Shown: piece by piece, positions 49,833 to 63,875 of the stretch
Layout of the letters: each line of letters starts with the position of its first letter
How positions within the stretch are numbered: the stretch's first letter is position 1
Source of the DNA: Wuchereria bancrofti
Lineage: Eukaryota > Nematoda > Chromadorea > Rhabditida > Onchocercidae
Assembly (NCBI GenBank): GCA_005281725.1
Contig: SSBO01000002.1
Span: forward strand, 1,323,266-1,387,265
Direction: 5' to 3'
DNA length: 64,000 nucleotides
Translations under genes and position numbers: made by a program
The notes under the pieces: generated by a model
Database searches by the model: none
The model's input: the letters and a program-made list of their open reading frames with translations, nothing else
Told to the model about the DNA's origin: nothing

Positions 49833-52800
49833 ATGACGACATCACGAGGATTCGTCAATATGCCACAAACAATATTTGACAGAGGTCAGTTGTTTACAGT
49901 TCATGTACATGTTATCTGGTGCTTATTTGTTAGCTTCAGAAACAGTTCATTGAAGCCATTTTCAACGTTATTTTAACTTTCGGAAAATTTTTCTAACTCT
50001 TTAAACTCCGCTTTAAAATTTTCGGTTTTACTTGTTTCGCGTGTTGAAAGAAATTTGCTAAGACTTTCAGGAATCTGTTTAACTTCAAAGTCGTAGAACT
50101 TGACATTGAAGAACACAATTAAAATTTTTATTTCCACCATGAAGTCTACCTAGGTTTAGCGTAATTAAGTACTAAGATAGTTTCTCTATAATATATACAG
50201 CGATGGTTGGAAAGTTTTTAAGGAAGTTCTCTAAAAAATTAGTGTCTTGATGAAATTATTTCCTTGATCTGCATCTCAAATTTAAAAAAAAAATAAATTT
50301 AAAAGTTAATAAGAGTTATAAATTCAAAATCTTACTCTTTCAAGTTAAAAGAATAAGCCAAGCATAAAAGGAGAGGGAGCTAAGGTGAGAACAATTAATT
50401 AAGAACTATCGGTGAATATATTCTTTCAGCTTTTGGTGTACCATTTCACTCCCTTTCCGTTAATGCACACAACAGGATTAGCCCATTTATTGTTATTTCG
50501 GATGGCGAAGAATAGATATTTCTTAGCAACGAAGACTTCTTTCTGCTTTCGCAAAAATTACTTCATTCCATCAAAATCATTCTTTGCCAGTTTTTATCAT
50601 GTCTAAATTTTTACTGGACGCGAAATTTCAGTTTTAATTACAGTACTTTCTCTTTTTTCAATCATGACATTTGAATCAAGTGAAGTATCAACTTGAGCGG
50701 AGATTATCAATTTCAATTTTTGTTAAATAAATTATTGATAACTCATTCTCATTACCACAAAGAATTCACAGTGATTGATTTCTATCAGTTCTGATTTTTT
50801 TCATCGAATTAAAGATTTCAGCAGACAATACAGATTTGGATATAAGCGATGAGATGGAAGAAGTTCGTGAACTCTTGTACGAATTAATCAAAACAAATTT
50901 TTCATCGGGTGTTATGGTAGAGCATTTAGCGAAAATATATAAGGAAAGGTTTATGAATTTCGATTTTCTTTTCATTTAAGGAATGTTTTGCAATTTAAGA
51001 ATTAACAAACTCTTCTCTTTTTGATTAGCTTCTTTTTTCAATTATTAGGATGGTAAATAGGTTCTCATAATATCTAAGTAGTATGTTCCTTTCCACTACT
51101 TTTATTTCTTTTAACTATTAAAAATAGTCAGGAATTAAAAATCCTATTTTTACCGTTTCTAATCCTTGACTTATGGAGTTCCATTGAAAATTTATTTTTG
51201 ATCGTTTGCTATTTAATTTGTAGTGCATTTTTCCCACCTAAAGTTTGAGATGCTTGGAAATAATGTTTTTAAAATATAAAATAATGTGGTATTAACATTT
51301 ATAGTTAATTTTTATTTCGTTAATAGATACCGCATAAAATTTAAGATTAAAAACGTTTTTGACAATATGAATTTTTGCAGCTATGAAACGCGTGGTTTAG
51401 GACCGTTGCTTCCAGATAACTGGCTTGATCATATACGAGTCGCGGAAGAATTTGAAGTCGTCAATCGTGGTCCAATTGCAATGGTTTATACACGTCAACG
51501 CGATGCACCACCATTTATTATCGAGCCGCCATGTAATTCGTTAAGTAAGTTTATAGTTTTTCTTTTTTTTTTATAGGGCTTTTGTTTATTGAAAATAAAT
51601 TTTAACTAGTGTATTTGGCTATATTTATCTTTGCTAATAATTATAATTTCAATAACTTGTGCAACTCTGTTTGCACTCCTATGCTACAACAAAGAAAATT
51701 TGCTATGAAAAGACTTCGTAAGAAAGAAATTAAATTTGCTTGCGTTTTTATTTAGTGAAACTTTCTGGAGATATTCTATTTTAAAGTTTTGTCATAAAAT
51801 TTGAATTCCATATTTATGAAATTTTTTTTAATAAAAAAACTTTTTTCAAATATTTCTGTCAATCCTTTCTATAGGAAATTCTCACTGTTATTATGTTTAT
51901 ATTTTTTTCTTTTAGATATAACGAAAGGACTTGCATCGCCCAAGGCAAAGGAAACGGCTCGAATTAGGCTTACTGATCGAGAATTGGCTCAACAGGTAAT
52001 ATCCTATATTAAACAAAAATTTTCCTTTCAGAAAAATTATTTTTTATAATTTATGTTAATTCAGAAGCTGTTTGATCAGCCTTTCTTATTTTATCACTTT
52101 TCATAAGCTGTCGGGGGAAGTTTTTAATGGTATGTTCTTGTTACTGTCTTAACTCCGCAACGTTGGCAATAGCTTTATTGTTCTTTTGCGATATCGTACA
52201 GTATTTATAAAATAAAAGAGATGAACAAGGTGACCAACTTTTTTTTTTCTTTTTTTTTGGAAGTTGTATTTTTACTGTTATTTCTGCTGCTACACTACAG
52301 TTTTTTGGGAGTTGAAAAGAACTAAATCAAAGCTTGCATTATCAGAAATTGAGCCAACACAATGGTTTTCACTATCCGGATGATGTTAACTAACCATTTT
52401 AGGCAGTGGGAATTAATTTATAGACCTCTACAAGTGGATTTGGTTTATAATAAGGAAGTTAATTGAACAAAGAGCTAACCACAGAATATAATTTTGACTG
52501 TCCGATGACAAGAAGTTAGTAATAAAATTGGGAGCAACTGCCAACATATTAAGCAATGCATATATTCTTTACTAAGAGATTACAACATTCTAGACAATGT
52601 CATTAACTTAGTTACAATTGGAAAAATACTTATTGAGCGTTGTGGTTTTGGCCTGTAAGAAAAACAGTTCACTTCTTGATTTTAATAGCAATGATAACAG
52701 CCTATGAATCATTCAGTAATAATAATATAATCTAATAATAATAGTAATAGTGACGATTGGATTAGTTTCAGATGAAATCGATATTATCATTCGAACCGGT

Positions 52801-55702
52801 CATTTGTCCGTCAACGGTAAGCGTTATTGTGATGAAATGTGATGAGGACTCGGATGATATCTATGTACAGTTGGCCGGTACAAGAAATAATTTCGAACTG
52901 CTGCGATCAGCAATGAATTCTCACTACGAAGAGCAATCTTCCGGTGATTCGGTGATGGAACCTGAGATTGGTGGTGTTTATGCAGTTCGTGAATCGGATG
53001 GACATTGGTACCGGGCGATATTGAAAGTGAGTAAAAATCCGAAAACTGTTCATTCATCAGTACAATCAATTCGTTATAATTGAAATTTATAATTGGTAGG
53101 AAATTATATTTATCTAAAAACGTGTTCATTATTTTTTGTATTTAGTAGTAAATCTTACGATGATAAATTTTATTCAAGACTTTATTTTATTGAATGAAAG
53201 TAGAAAGAAAAATAAATTTCATTATTATCACTGAATGTAAACATTTATTTCTTTTTTTACGCTTTTCTTTAAAAAAAAAAATAGGTTCCTGAATATTTCA
53301 CATTATTGGATAGCGGTCGAATGGTACACGTGAATGGTGCAAAGATTCGACGTCTTCGTGCGGAATATGCTCTTCCAAGAATATATCCCATTTATGCGTT
53401 CATTATTACTTTGGACAAAAAGTGTGATAATGGTCCATCGCTGTGTATTTTGCGAACTGCTTGCCATACTCAGCTTCCGTTGCCGGTATAGCTTATTTCG
53501 AAATCTAAGTTGAAATTTTAAATTTCAAAAAATTAGACGGAATTATTGATTAACGCTAGTTGTAGGATCAGTAAATAACATATTTATTAATTTTGATTCG
53601 GACGTGCATCTTAATTAGCTTATATCTGCAGAAGGATTGGTGAGTTGTGAATTTAATAGATTATTACAAACTAACACTTAAAACAATAAATTTTCTTGTT
53701 CGTTTGGTGCTTTAAGTTGCTGGAAATTCGATTTTCTTTCTGTCATGTAATTCTAATCACTTCTCAAAATTGAGTAGTTAATTAGATTGAAAATCTAATT
53801 TTTCTGAAAATGCATTTGACGCGTAAAAAATTTAATGTTCTCTTCCTACTTTTAGAAGTTATCAGTAAATGAAGTGATGTAAAAGAAAACAAAGTATAAA
53901 ACATTTTGTGTTCTAACTTCTCTTGCGTTTAGCTTTTTAGCTACGATTCATATCCGCTTATATCGAAAATGGTTTAGTAAAATACAGTGTTCAAAGCTCG
54001 ATTATGTGGATTAAGGACCGGAAAGAATACGAGCAGTAAGTTTCTTGAAGAAAATTTTAAAGATTATTATAACGAAGCATAAACTTCATAACATTTTGAT
54101 TGTAATTGCTTGCTTTTATCTTCGTGTTTATTCAGTTGAGTTCCCATCTTTTTTTTAATTTTCCTAGGTAGGGTAGCATATTGTTCTTCACTTATTCGAA
54201 AGAAAAATTACGAGATTGAATGGTATGTAAGCAACGTCTTTCAAATTTTGGTTTTTCATGCATGCCAAAATACGGAAATACTATATGTAATACTGATAGA
54301 AGTTTTAAAATGAAGTCCAGAAAATTCATTCGTTTTTTAAGCACATCAAGAAAATGGAATATTTGTTCTTTGTATAATGTGTTTTGTTCGAATACTAAAT
54401 AGAAAGATAATGCTCCTGTAAGATATTCTTTATTAAATACAGTTGCTTATTTAAGACAATATTTTTTGATTAGAATTATAGGAATGTGATAAGAGTAATA
54501 CCGGCGTCGCCGCAATATCCAGTAACCGCAGGAGGAGTGGAATTAGTTGCCATGAAGTTGAGCGAGATGCCGAAGAAACGCTTTGCTGCACATATTTTGA
54601 CTGTATTTGATGCTGATAATATCAGCATACGACAATGCTCATTTGTACGTTTTCTCGCTGTAGTATTTGTGATTACATCACAGTCAGTTACTGTCTTCAT
54701 ATTTTGCTAAAAGCATTTTGGTAAACTGTAATTCGAATGGAAGTCTTTGACTCAAATTTGCACAATTAAATTAAAATGATGTTGTATTTTAGGATCCAAT
54801 CCCGGATTACATAACCAGTGCAGTGAAACGAGATTCCTTAGCTCAACCATCACCTCCACCATTCAGCGAGTTAATACCAGGACGTTTCTATGCTGCGAAA
54901 TTGCGTCCGGACTCTAATTGGGAGCGTATACAGTTGCTTGGTCCAAGCGCTGTTGACGCTGATTGTTTCCGTGTCTATGCCGTTGACATTGGCTTATTCG
55001 GTATTGTCCGGAAGTCAAATATGCGTCATCTCAAAACTCCGAATGGACTACGTAAAGTTTTGATGGCGAAGTGTAAAGTTAGTTTGATTTTCTATTCGGG
55101 TAAGCGAGTTTTTGACTCATAAACTTAAGCACTTTGAACTACGTTGCGTGTTTCATCTTAGCAAAGGTGAATCCTTAGGAAAAACATTTTTAGAACCGGA
55201 ACAACATTTTCTACCTTGTGACATACACGATTCGTCCAGTTTTCAGTTAATGGTATCCTCTTACCGTTTTATTGTAGTTAATGGTACATGTCACTATTTA
55301 AGGTATTGTCATATTTTGCTAATGGAATAAAAGGTTTTGCATGTTATGTACAATTCAGATATGTATGTGACAAGGTGCATTGTGAACATTTATCTTTGAT
55401 TTACCTTTCAGATAGCAGGAATTAAGCCGAAAAGTGGCGGTGATGTATGGAGTCGTGAGAGTCAAGCAATGATATGCAATGTATTGACTAATGCAGAACA
55501 TGTAGAAGTGGAACCAGTCAGCGATTGGGAGTTATTTGGGGATCCAGGTTGTATTGTGGTACCGTTTGCGATAGTAAAGATTTTCGCGGATGGTAAGAGT
55601 GTTGATCAGATGATCGTTGAACAAGGATACGCGCAACACAGTGATGATAATCTTTCTGTATCTAATCAGTATTGCCAAAAATCGTCGATGGTGATGAGTT
55701 GA
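49833..55702 (+). CDS. LOTUS-domain and double Tudor protein (TDRD5/TDRD7-like)
   Basis: LOTUS and Tudor proteins organise germ granules: LOTUS domains bind Vasa-type helicases or RNA, and Tudor domains bind methylated Arg tails. Ten exons: 49833-49884, 50822-50948, 51381-51544, 51916-51995, 52772-53026, 53285-53485, 53941-54035, 54482-54644, 54793-55077 and 55412-55702, coding for 570 aa in phase. The N-terminal LOTUS/OST-HTH (about 20-95) has VRELLYELI, SSGVMVEHLAKIYKE and LPDNWLDHI. Extended Tudor 1 (about 150-290) has IGGVYAVRESDGHWYRAIL and FTLLDSGRMVHV. Extended Tudor 2 (about 325-545) has ELIPGRFYAAKLRPDSNWER, RVYAVDIGLFGIV and an SN-like tail with KSVDQMIVEQGYAQ. Tudor 2 has lost some usual aromatic positions. 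Order and domain number differ from C. elegans LOTR-1 as I recall it. The ORF name is left open. Confidence 0.88.
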
Positions 55703-58700
55703 TGAAATAATGGCCGAACAAGGTTGTGCTCAATGTTACTCAGTGGTAATGCTTTCAGTGCAACGCACCTGCACCCTATATTTAACGCATATTTTGATAA
55801 TTATCATTGGCCAACCGCTTTTTGTAATTTACAAATTTTATGAAGGAATTTCTGTCTCTAATTTTCACTACTAAGGCTAGTTTCAGAAATTAATTTTTGG
55901 CAATACTTGCAGAATTTTGCAAACATAGTTATTATAGTAAGAAATTCTGTGTCTACACATAGTCGTCCAACATAAGACATACATTTGTAGTTGCTGGGAT
56001 TAATATGTTGATTCATTTTCTCTTTTTTTCTCTCTGTGTGTATGAGACTTACAATGCTGAGCAAAAGTTCTGCTATACTATAAAAGTATTCGCATAGAGA
56101 AGGTTGTACGATGTCCTCTCAGTGAAATCGATAGGACCATTCGATAAGGAACGATCGTAATAAGATTATGTTTGAAGTCTTATTTCACATTTTATTGCTT
56201 TGTTTCTATTAATTTAGTTGTTTCTCTGTCTTACAGCATTCTCTCCTTTACTTACTAATTGCTATAAGGAATCATTAGAAGGGAATGAAATGAATATGAA
56301 TTAAAATTCAGCAAGCTGTAGGAATTGTATATTACTAATAAAATATAATATTACTTAAAGTATTGTAGTATATTACTTAAAGGAAATCCACTATTTTATT
56401 GCTGGGTTTTCGTATACTCATCAACTTTCGAAACTATTTTATTGTTTAAATTCAATATTTTATATTGTATAGGTAAGCAATTTGCAGCACTTAGAATGAA
56501 ATTTTGAAGATGGAAAAGATTCCGAAAATTACTACTACATACTCTTTGATCTGCCATAAATGTGAAATTATCGTATTACCATTCGATCTCATCATTCAAA
56601 CATTTCAGCTTGCTTTTTTGATTTGAATTTTCAGTTCTTTTTTTGATCCTGAGTAAATACATAAAACGTTTATGATAGTCTTTTTCAGTAGATGGAATGG
56701 TATGCTTTTTTCATTTATTTTGTACACTCATGGATATATGCATAGATCTGCGTCTGATTAAATTCATCAAATATTGCTTGGTTTCTGAATAAGTACTCAA
56801 GTTTTCCTTATCGTTAATTTCGAAATTTCAGATGTTATCGGGTTCTTTTTTTTTGACTTTTTCCTTATTATTTGACAAAATTAATAGAAACATGTTTATT
56901 TTTTGTTAATGAATTCACTTCTCGGTATTACAGATATGCCGGTCTTCATCTAAATTTCAAAATTCTAGGTTAACTGAATTTAATTCAATAATTTCTATGT
57001 GCTGGTAAATTTTACATCGTATCATGCATTAGAGGGCATTTAATTGATATCCGATGGCTCTGCAAGTTAAGAAGAGGAGGAAACTTTGTTCATTGTTTCA
57101 GTTATTTATGAATATTTCACGCATCTTTTTAAATTTTACGAAATCTCATGTCGTGTGCCTACTATTTTTTTCACAAATAATTTTATTATTTTCGCTTTTC
57201 AGCAATTGTTTGATTCTTTTCGAAGTCAAATCAAATATTTTTATACTATGCTTTGCTTTTATCTAGTTAATAATCCTGAAGGGTGTGAGTAAGAGTAAAC
57301 AATAATAGACGGTAGTCAAGTATAATTATTGTACCACTGTAGTCAAATGAGAGAAACTTTTAATGACCTAAGTGTAAAGAGATTATAACAATAATGCCAC
57401 TTGCATGAAGTCACTTTGAAGAACTGTCCATGTTATGTTTCGAATTTCAATTTAAGATAGATGGGCTTGAAATTCCTGGCCTGACTATCGCTTTAGGTAA
57501 TAATTTTTTTTTTTGTCACATTTGTAATAATAAATGTAGTTAACAATTTTCTAAAGTTTGCTTACTGTGTTTTTCAAACTTTTATATTTTTGGTTCGTAA
57601 TTTTTTCATGATTCATAAGTTTATTCTCCGCAAATTGAAATCGATTTACAAGTTTCATTGCTTTTTATGATCATTATAGTCGGTGCTTTTTATTTCTGTG
57701 CATAAATTGATACTGAAGAAGGTTTGCAACATATTCCTGAGATCGTTTTCATCCTTTTGTTTTAATTGCTCTTTTTCCATTCATTTGTCGACATAATTAG
57801 CCAAATAATGTCGAGAAAAGAAATGTTTTAATTGTATTGTGGAATTAGTTACATTTAGATATTGTTTAACTTTTTTTTTCATCATTAAAAAATGTGATAA
57901 ATATGTAAGAATCAAATTGTTTGTTCAGTTCTTCCAATTCTTGTTTTGTATAGCAACAATATATCACTTATTGCTCTTATTTTATTGGAGGTCTATGATT
58001 TACTTCATTTTAACTCTACCCGAAACATTCTGTTTTAATCCTAGAAAGCTCTATGGCAACTAATTGAATATTTCTCATGTAAATTTGCTTTTCATTTATA
58101 AGATTATTAAAGATTCATAGAATATTATCCTGAATTATTCGTGTACTGAAGGACGTGAAAGAAATTAATGATCCTCGATATTTTGGTAGTACCGATACTA
58201 TACATTCTCAGTTTATTATTAAGTTTGATCATTTTAAAGTTGATTAGCGCTAATATCAAAATACACCATTCACTTTTTTCCGGACAGTGTTTTAGGGAAA
58301 CCATCTGGGAAAGGTTATGGTAGTGAGAGCTGGAAATCAATCGCAAATGAGGTTCATGTGAGTCAAAAAAATTTGCATATACACTGATATCCTAATCTCT
58401 TAATTAACAAATACATTTTTTCATAGTTTCAAACTCTTCAACAGTAGATGGTGGTACTTCCTTTTGCAGTTGAAAGCAGTAGTATTTCGTTTTTCGTAAT
58501 GTTCATTCAGTACTTTCTAATTTTTCACAAATGGAATTCAGGAAAATAAAATAAGTGAGTGGTGACTACCTGTACATTTCAGTATTAATGATGGAATTAA
58601 TTTTAAGCTGTCAGTGAAATGTATCAGCGATATTTGCAGGGTCTATAAATTCTTTATTTATTTGAAAAAAAAAACTAATTAAGGGATTCTTACTAACAAT

Positions 58701-59991
58701 AATATATTTACATTTAACTTTCTTAATTGTGTTGCTTACATCTTTAAATGTTTACTTTGCAATGTTTTATTAAAAAACCCAATGCGCTGCTATTTTTCTT
58801 CATATTGCTGCTAACCAAAGATTGTCGCTAGCTTTATTGAGAAAAGCGTAAATTGCAGCGAATGGTAAGATTGATTTGTTACAAAGATAAGTTGCTTTGA
58901 CCTTAGGACTGAACCCATTTCTGAATCGTTAGGAAAAGTGAAAACGTAAAGTACGCATAGTCATATCTAGCATTCTTCATTTCAAATCATTCTTATTCCT
59001 ATCTGTGCTATTAATCGCATTTTCCTATTACTCATTTCCCTATCTAAATATGGAAACTTTATGAAATGAAATAAAAAGAATTGATTATTTTATTGTGATC
59101 AAAAAGTGACGATTTTCTTTTAAAATGAAATCATTCGGCCAAAACTATAGACTAAGTTCAAGAAGATTCCAGAAAAGTGGATTCACTTAGTAACAGTCCC
59201 TAGTCTGGATTACTGGATACTAATATCAGTATCAAGGGGATGCGTATCAGTTCTGTTTCCATTCCTTTCGAATTCGAAATCAAAATGACACGATAAGTTA
59301 TCTAAAATTGTGCTATCAATTTATGTTAATAATTTGGATGGGAAATATATTCGGAAGTATGTATGATTTGTAAATAATCCCTCATTCCGATAATGAAATT
59401 TGATGAAATGAAACATGAAATCTGTAATGTGGTGATGATGACTCACTGTCACGTCGACATCACTTTAGGTGATAATTACAAGGCAATGAGTTTTTATAAA
59501 GAGTTTTTCGTTTTAAAAGAAGCAAGAATGAGCAAAAGATCTGTGTGTATGTTTGAAAAAGGAACTTTTTAGTCTTTTTTCTAAGACATTGCTCCCATAA
59601 TATGCGATTTCGGATTTTTTCACATACTGAACTGTAACTTTGATTCATTTGTTGCACCGATCATAGTAATTGTTATATTTACTGCTTTCAGAATTTGAAA
59701 TTTCAGAAAGTTGAATCTGTTTGTTCTTACTCAGATCTCATTGTTTACTTGCTTTAAAGGAAGTTTAGTTGGAACATTTCCGCTTAAAGTCAATACAAAT
59801 TAAAAATGTAAATTATGAATAAAATTTTCTTTGCATATTGAATCTTCGTCGTCGTGTTATATAGTTTTTTCGTTTCAATTTTGATTTTCAAGATTTTGAA
59901 TTTGCAGTTCCGACAAACTTATTTTTTTTCTGATCATTTTTTTCTTAGCTGTTATTAATTCCTGCTTTTTTTCTTGTCGAGATTGAGACAG
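55703..59991. other. 4.3-kb spacer between the LOTUS-Tudor gene and the GalNAc-transferase
   Basis: AT-rich. The first part is the 3'UTR of the LOTUS-Tudor gene. T-rich tracts recur on plus. No sustained coding sequence is visible except a possible isolated exon at 58296-58357. I see no RNA gene or transposon. Confidence 0.45.
58296..58357 (+). other. Possible orphan exon
   Basis: A 62-nt block bounded by an acceptor-like CAGTGTTTTAG and a strong donor (CAT/GTGAGT). It is open in two of three frames and less AT-rich than its surroundings. It could be a 5'UTR exon of the GalNAc-transferase gene or of a non-coding transcript. No further partners identified. Confidence 0.25.
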
Positions 59992-62900
59992 ATGCGATTA
60001 CGGGTTGATGTATGTCGTGCGATTGTGCTAACTTCTTTAGTATGGATGATGATTGATGTCATCATATTATTTCACTTTCTTGATACCGGTAATGGCAGAA
60101 TAACCTCAAAGTAAGTCTTTACTTCTTTTTCTTTTACAGGTTTTTCGAGATAATTTTTCTATTTCTGATTCTTGAGGCATTACTTGGTAAGTTGTGTTAA
60201 TTTTCAGGTTGAAATGATCATTTCATTCATAAGCTCTTTTAAGTAATTAGAAAATATTGATTGAGCACTTCAAATATTTATCTTCACATTAAACAGCTGT
60301 AGATATTATTGGGCAGTCGGTCTAACCGCTTGTTTTAATGAAGCTTCTTGTAAATTACTGCATTGTTGAGCTCTTCATTTCCGCAGTTTTGAGAATTTCG
60401 TCTGTTCAGTATCGAAATTGATATACTATAGGCAGTCTGTAATTTGGAAACTAACCTGTCGATGATCCAGTGATTTGTTTCAGAGTTGCAGTAAAATTGA
60501 GGGGTGATCGTCGTTCAGAGGATGATTTTAGGGCTCAGGCAAATGATTTTGTTGATCAGGAAGCTATGGAAGAATTGGGAATATTGCTAAAAAGTTTGTT
60601 CTTTTTGACAGAGTAATTATTCATAATCTTATCAAAAGAAGTGCATTATTTTCTGTCTTTTCTTATGTAAACATGATTTTTAGCTAGAAGAAAAAACGTA
60701 TTGCGAATTACGGTGCACTTATATATGTCACAAACATTTTTGGAACTTTTTTCGAAAAATTTTTGTTACTTAAGGTTTAAATTTTGAAAGAAATGGACCT
60801 GGTGAAATGGGTAGTGCAGTAATTATCGATCCATCACAACAAGAAGAACGGACACGAAAATTTAAGGAAAACCAATTTGATGTTATGGCTTCAGATCTAA
60901 TATCTATCAATAGGGCACTTCCCGATTATCGGTCATCAAAGTTAGTTGTCATATCAAATTAATTGAAAAATATCATTTTGTAGCGACAGTAATTAACGTT
61001 GTAGTGATTATAGACTTATTGGCAGCATCAAAGGTCTTTCTTTACAAATTCTTTAGTGCTAGCTAAAAGTTCAATTCTGCTTGTAACAAAGAAATAACTG
61101 TTCGGAAACTTCTTATCTATAACTGTCTTTGCTGCGATAATATAACTGACTGATTAGGTTTTCTAACTAGTTGTGACTAATGAAATTTCGAATCTGCAAA
61201 CTGATTTATAATTCAGGTGTCGTGAAGCTGCACGAAAATACGATGTAACCAGTTTACCCATGGTATCCATTATAATTGTTTTTCATAACGAAGCATGGAG
61301 TACACTCCTTCGTACAATACACTCTGTAATAAATCGAAGTCCACTTCATCTAATCAAAGAAGTTATTCTTATCGATGACTTGTCAAACCGAAGTTAGTTG
61401 CTTTTGCCTTTTCATTACTTTTTTTTTTCGGGCGGATGAGAATTGAGATAAAATAGTGAAATAATTATTAGGTCGTACTTTTATGATGTTGAAAACGATC
61501 ATATGATTGTGTCAGCGTAACAAACTTCGTCTGTTTTTATTGTTTAAACTCCTTTTGAAAGTTGATTATTTTTTAACAAAAAACAACTGATTCTCAAATT
61601 CCAGCCTATTTGCGGAAGCCTCTTGATACTTATATCAAAAGATTTTCACTCCCCTTTCACCTTATTCATCTACCAGAACGATCAGGCCTTATCCGAGCGC
61701 GTTTACAAGGTGCAAAGGTGGCAAAAGGAAAGGTACATATGAGTTTTGGGTGCTCCTAGCAAGGAAGTTTTTCTTTTACAAGGATTTTTAAAAGCAGTTT
61801 CCATTTTGGTAGTTTCGCAGAAATTTTACGAAGACTTAAAAGTTTTTATTGTAATTTTTTTTACCATGTTATTGAATGTTACGATGTTACAGAATTTACT
61901 GATACACATTATGATCGTTTAATTGCATAATTCAAAAAAGAATTAGTATTATTGTGGTGAAAAATAAAGGATTATACATGTAGGATTACAGTCGCATTTT
62001 TTATTTAATTGTTGTTTTTTTAACGTCATCTATTCAGATTTCAATTTTTAGGTTTTGCTGTTTTTGGATGCCCATGTTGAAGTGACGGAAGGGTGGTTGG
62101 AGCCATTGTTGGATCGTGTATCAACTGATCGGAAACGTGTTGTGGCGCCAATTATCGATGTCATTTCGGATGAAAATTTTGAATATATAACTGCTTCTGA
62201 TGTTACTTGGGGTGGCTTTAATTGGCATTTAAACTTCCGATGGTATCCAGTAAGTATCATTCTTTACGTTTTTGTATGTTTCTTTCCTACGACTGATAGA
62301 GTGAATCAAAATCCCAAAAATTTCAGGAATTTTCAAAGTCATTCATATAATTTGGCCACACACTTATTTTACAGGTACCGATGCGAGAAATGGAAAGGCG
62401 TAATCACGACCGTTCAGTTCCTCTTCAGTTAGTTTTTCATGTGATTTTCCTGTTTCGCTTTTCAGTTTTAAATGCAGAAAATATTTGTAGTCAAAGTTGT
62501 TGTGATTTTATCAATTCTAACTTTAATTTATTCAGGACTCCGACAATTGCTGGTGGTTTGTTTGCTATTGATCGACAGTTTTTTTATGATATCGGCTCCT
62601 ACGATGAGGGAATGGAAGTTTGGGGCGGTGAAAATCTGGAAATTTCATTTAGGGTAATTCCTATATTTAGTGAATTTTGACATTTCAGACTTTTTAGAGA
62701 TATTTCAACCATTTCTGACTTTTTCAAGATCTCTTTTTTTTTTGTTTTTTTGTTTTCTGAAATGAATTAAATTATAGTATAGGAAGAATAATTGACTTCC
62801 CGAATTCAATTCTAAAAGTGGTTTCTAGAAAAGTTTTTGTGAAATCACAGTACAGTTTGAGGGATGAAGTCTAAGTGCTGGTATTCTTTTTTCAGGTATG

Positions 62901-63875
62901 GATGTGCGGCGGTAGTTTGGAGATTCATCCATGTTCTCGAGTCGGCCATGTGTTTCGAAAGCATACTCCGTATTCATTTCCCGGTGGCACAGCGAGAGTC
63001 ATACATCATAATACCGCTCGCACTGCTGAGGTTTGGATGGATGAATATAAAGACATATTTTATAGCATGGTGCCTGGTAGGTATTACTATGTTCTCTAAA
63101 GATTGTTGGATTAGCTAGGTTACCTTCTTAATGATCTAGATGGTCTGGTTATATGACCTTTGAAATCGCATTACTCAAATTGATATTCTAAACTAAAAAA
63201 GATTGCAAAATTGTCGTGTTAATTTTCCTCAATCATATTGTTTTTTTGTTTTTTTTTTCAAGTTTTCAAATAGAGTGATTGAATAACGCCTGTTTTCTTT
63301 TCGTTTTTCTTCTGTTTGTTTTTGTTCGCATCCACTGCAACTTTAAGGAAATTATTTCTGAAATATATTTGACTTTTGTCAGTTTATCATCTATCAATTT
63401 TAGCTGCCAGAAATGTCGATGTTGGTGATTTAACAGAAAGAAAAATTTTGCGCGAAAATTTGCAGTGTAAAAGTTTTCGGTGGTATTTGGAGACGATTTA
63501 TCCAGAATCACCAATTCCAATTGATTTTTTTAGTTTAGGACAAGTACTTTTTCTTGTGGATCTTTTTCTGCATAATTGTTCAGTTACGCAATACTTTCAC
63601 TTTACATTCATTGATTTCAGTAATGCCATTTTCTAATAAGAACTGGTTGAAAGGACATGTTTCTCATAGATATCATTTCTTAGTATCAGTATGTCGCTTA
63701 TCTATCATTATCACTAACATATATATTGTTATTCTCTTCGGAAATTGTCATAAAAAATAGAGAGATTTTGTTATAGGTGCAAAATATGGGAGTAATGGAA
63801 TGTCTGGATACAGCAGGTCGATCAGCCGGTGATTCTCCTGCAATGCTTCCGTGCCATGGCCAAGGTGGTAATCAG
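59992..63875 (+). CDS. Polypeptide N-acetylgalactosaminyltransferase, GALNT1-like (3' end beyond the window)
   Basis: Transfers GalNAc from UDP-GalNAc to Ser/Thr of proteins in the Golgi, starting mucin-type O-glycans. Eleven exons visible: 59992-60110, 60484-60593, 60775-60940, 61217-61392, 61605-61732, 62052-62249, 62375-62427, 62536-62653, 62896-63076, 63404-63543 and 63777-63875, giving 496 codons in phase. It is a type II protein with an N-terminal anchor (residues about 9-32) and a short stem. The catalytic domain has [24 protein letters not shown], the metal-binding DAH (239-241), [14 protein letters not shown], the [11 protein letters not shown] loop and the [12 protein letters not shown]is. 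A ricin-type lectin domain begins with [11 protein letters not shown] and CHGQGGNQ. These motifs fit the GALNT1/13 subgroup (C. elegans gly-3 class) best. The ATG directly follows an acceptor (gagacag). The rest of the lectin domain is missing at the window edge. Confidence 0.93.
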
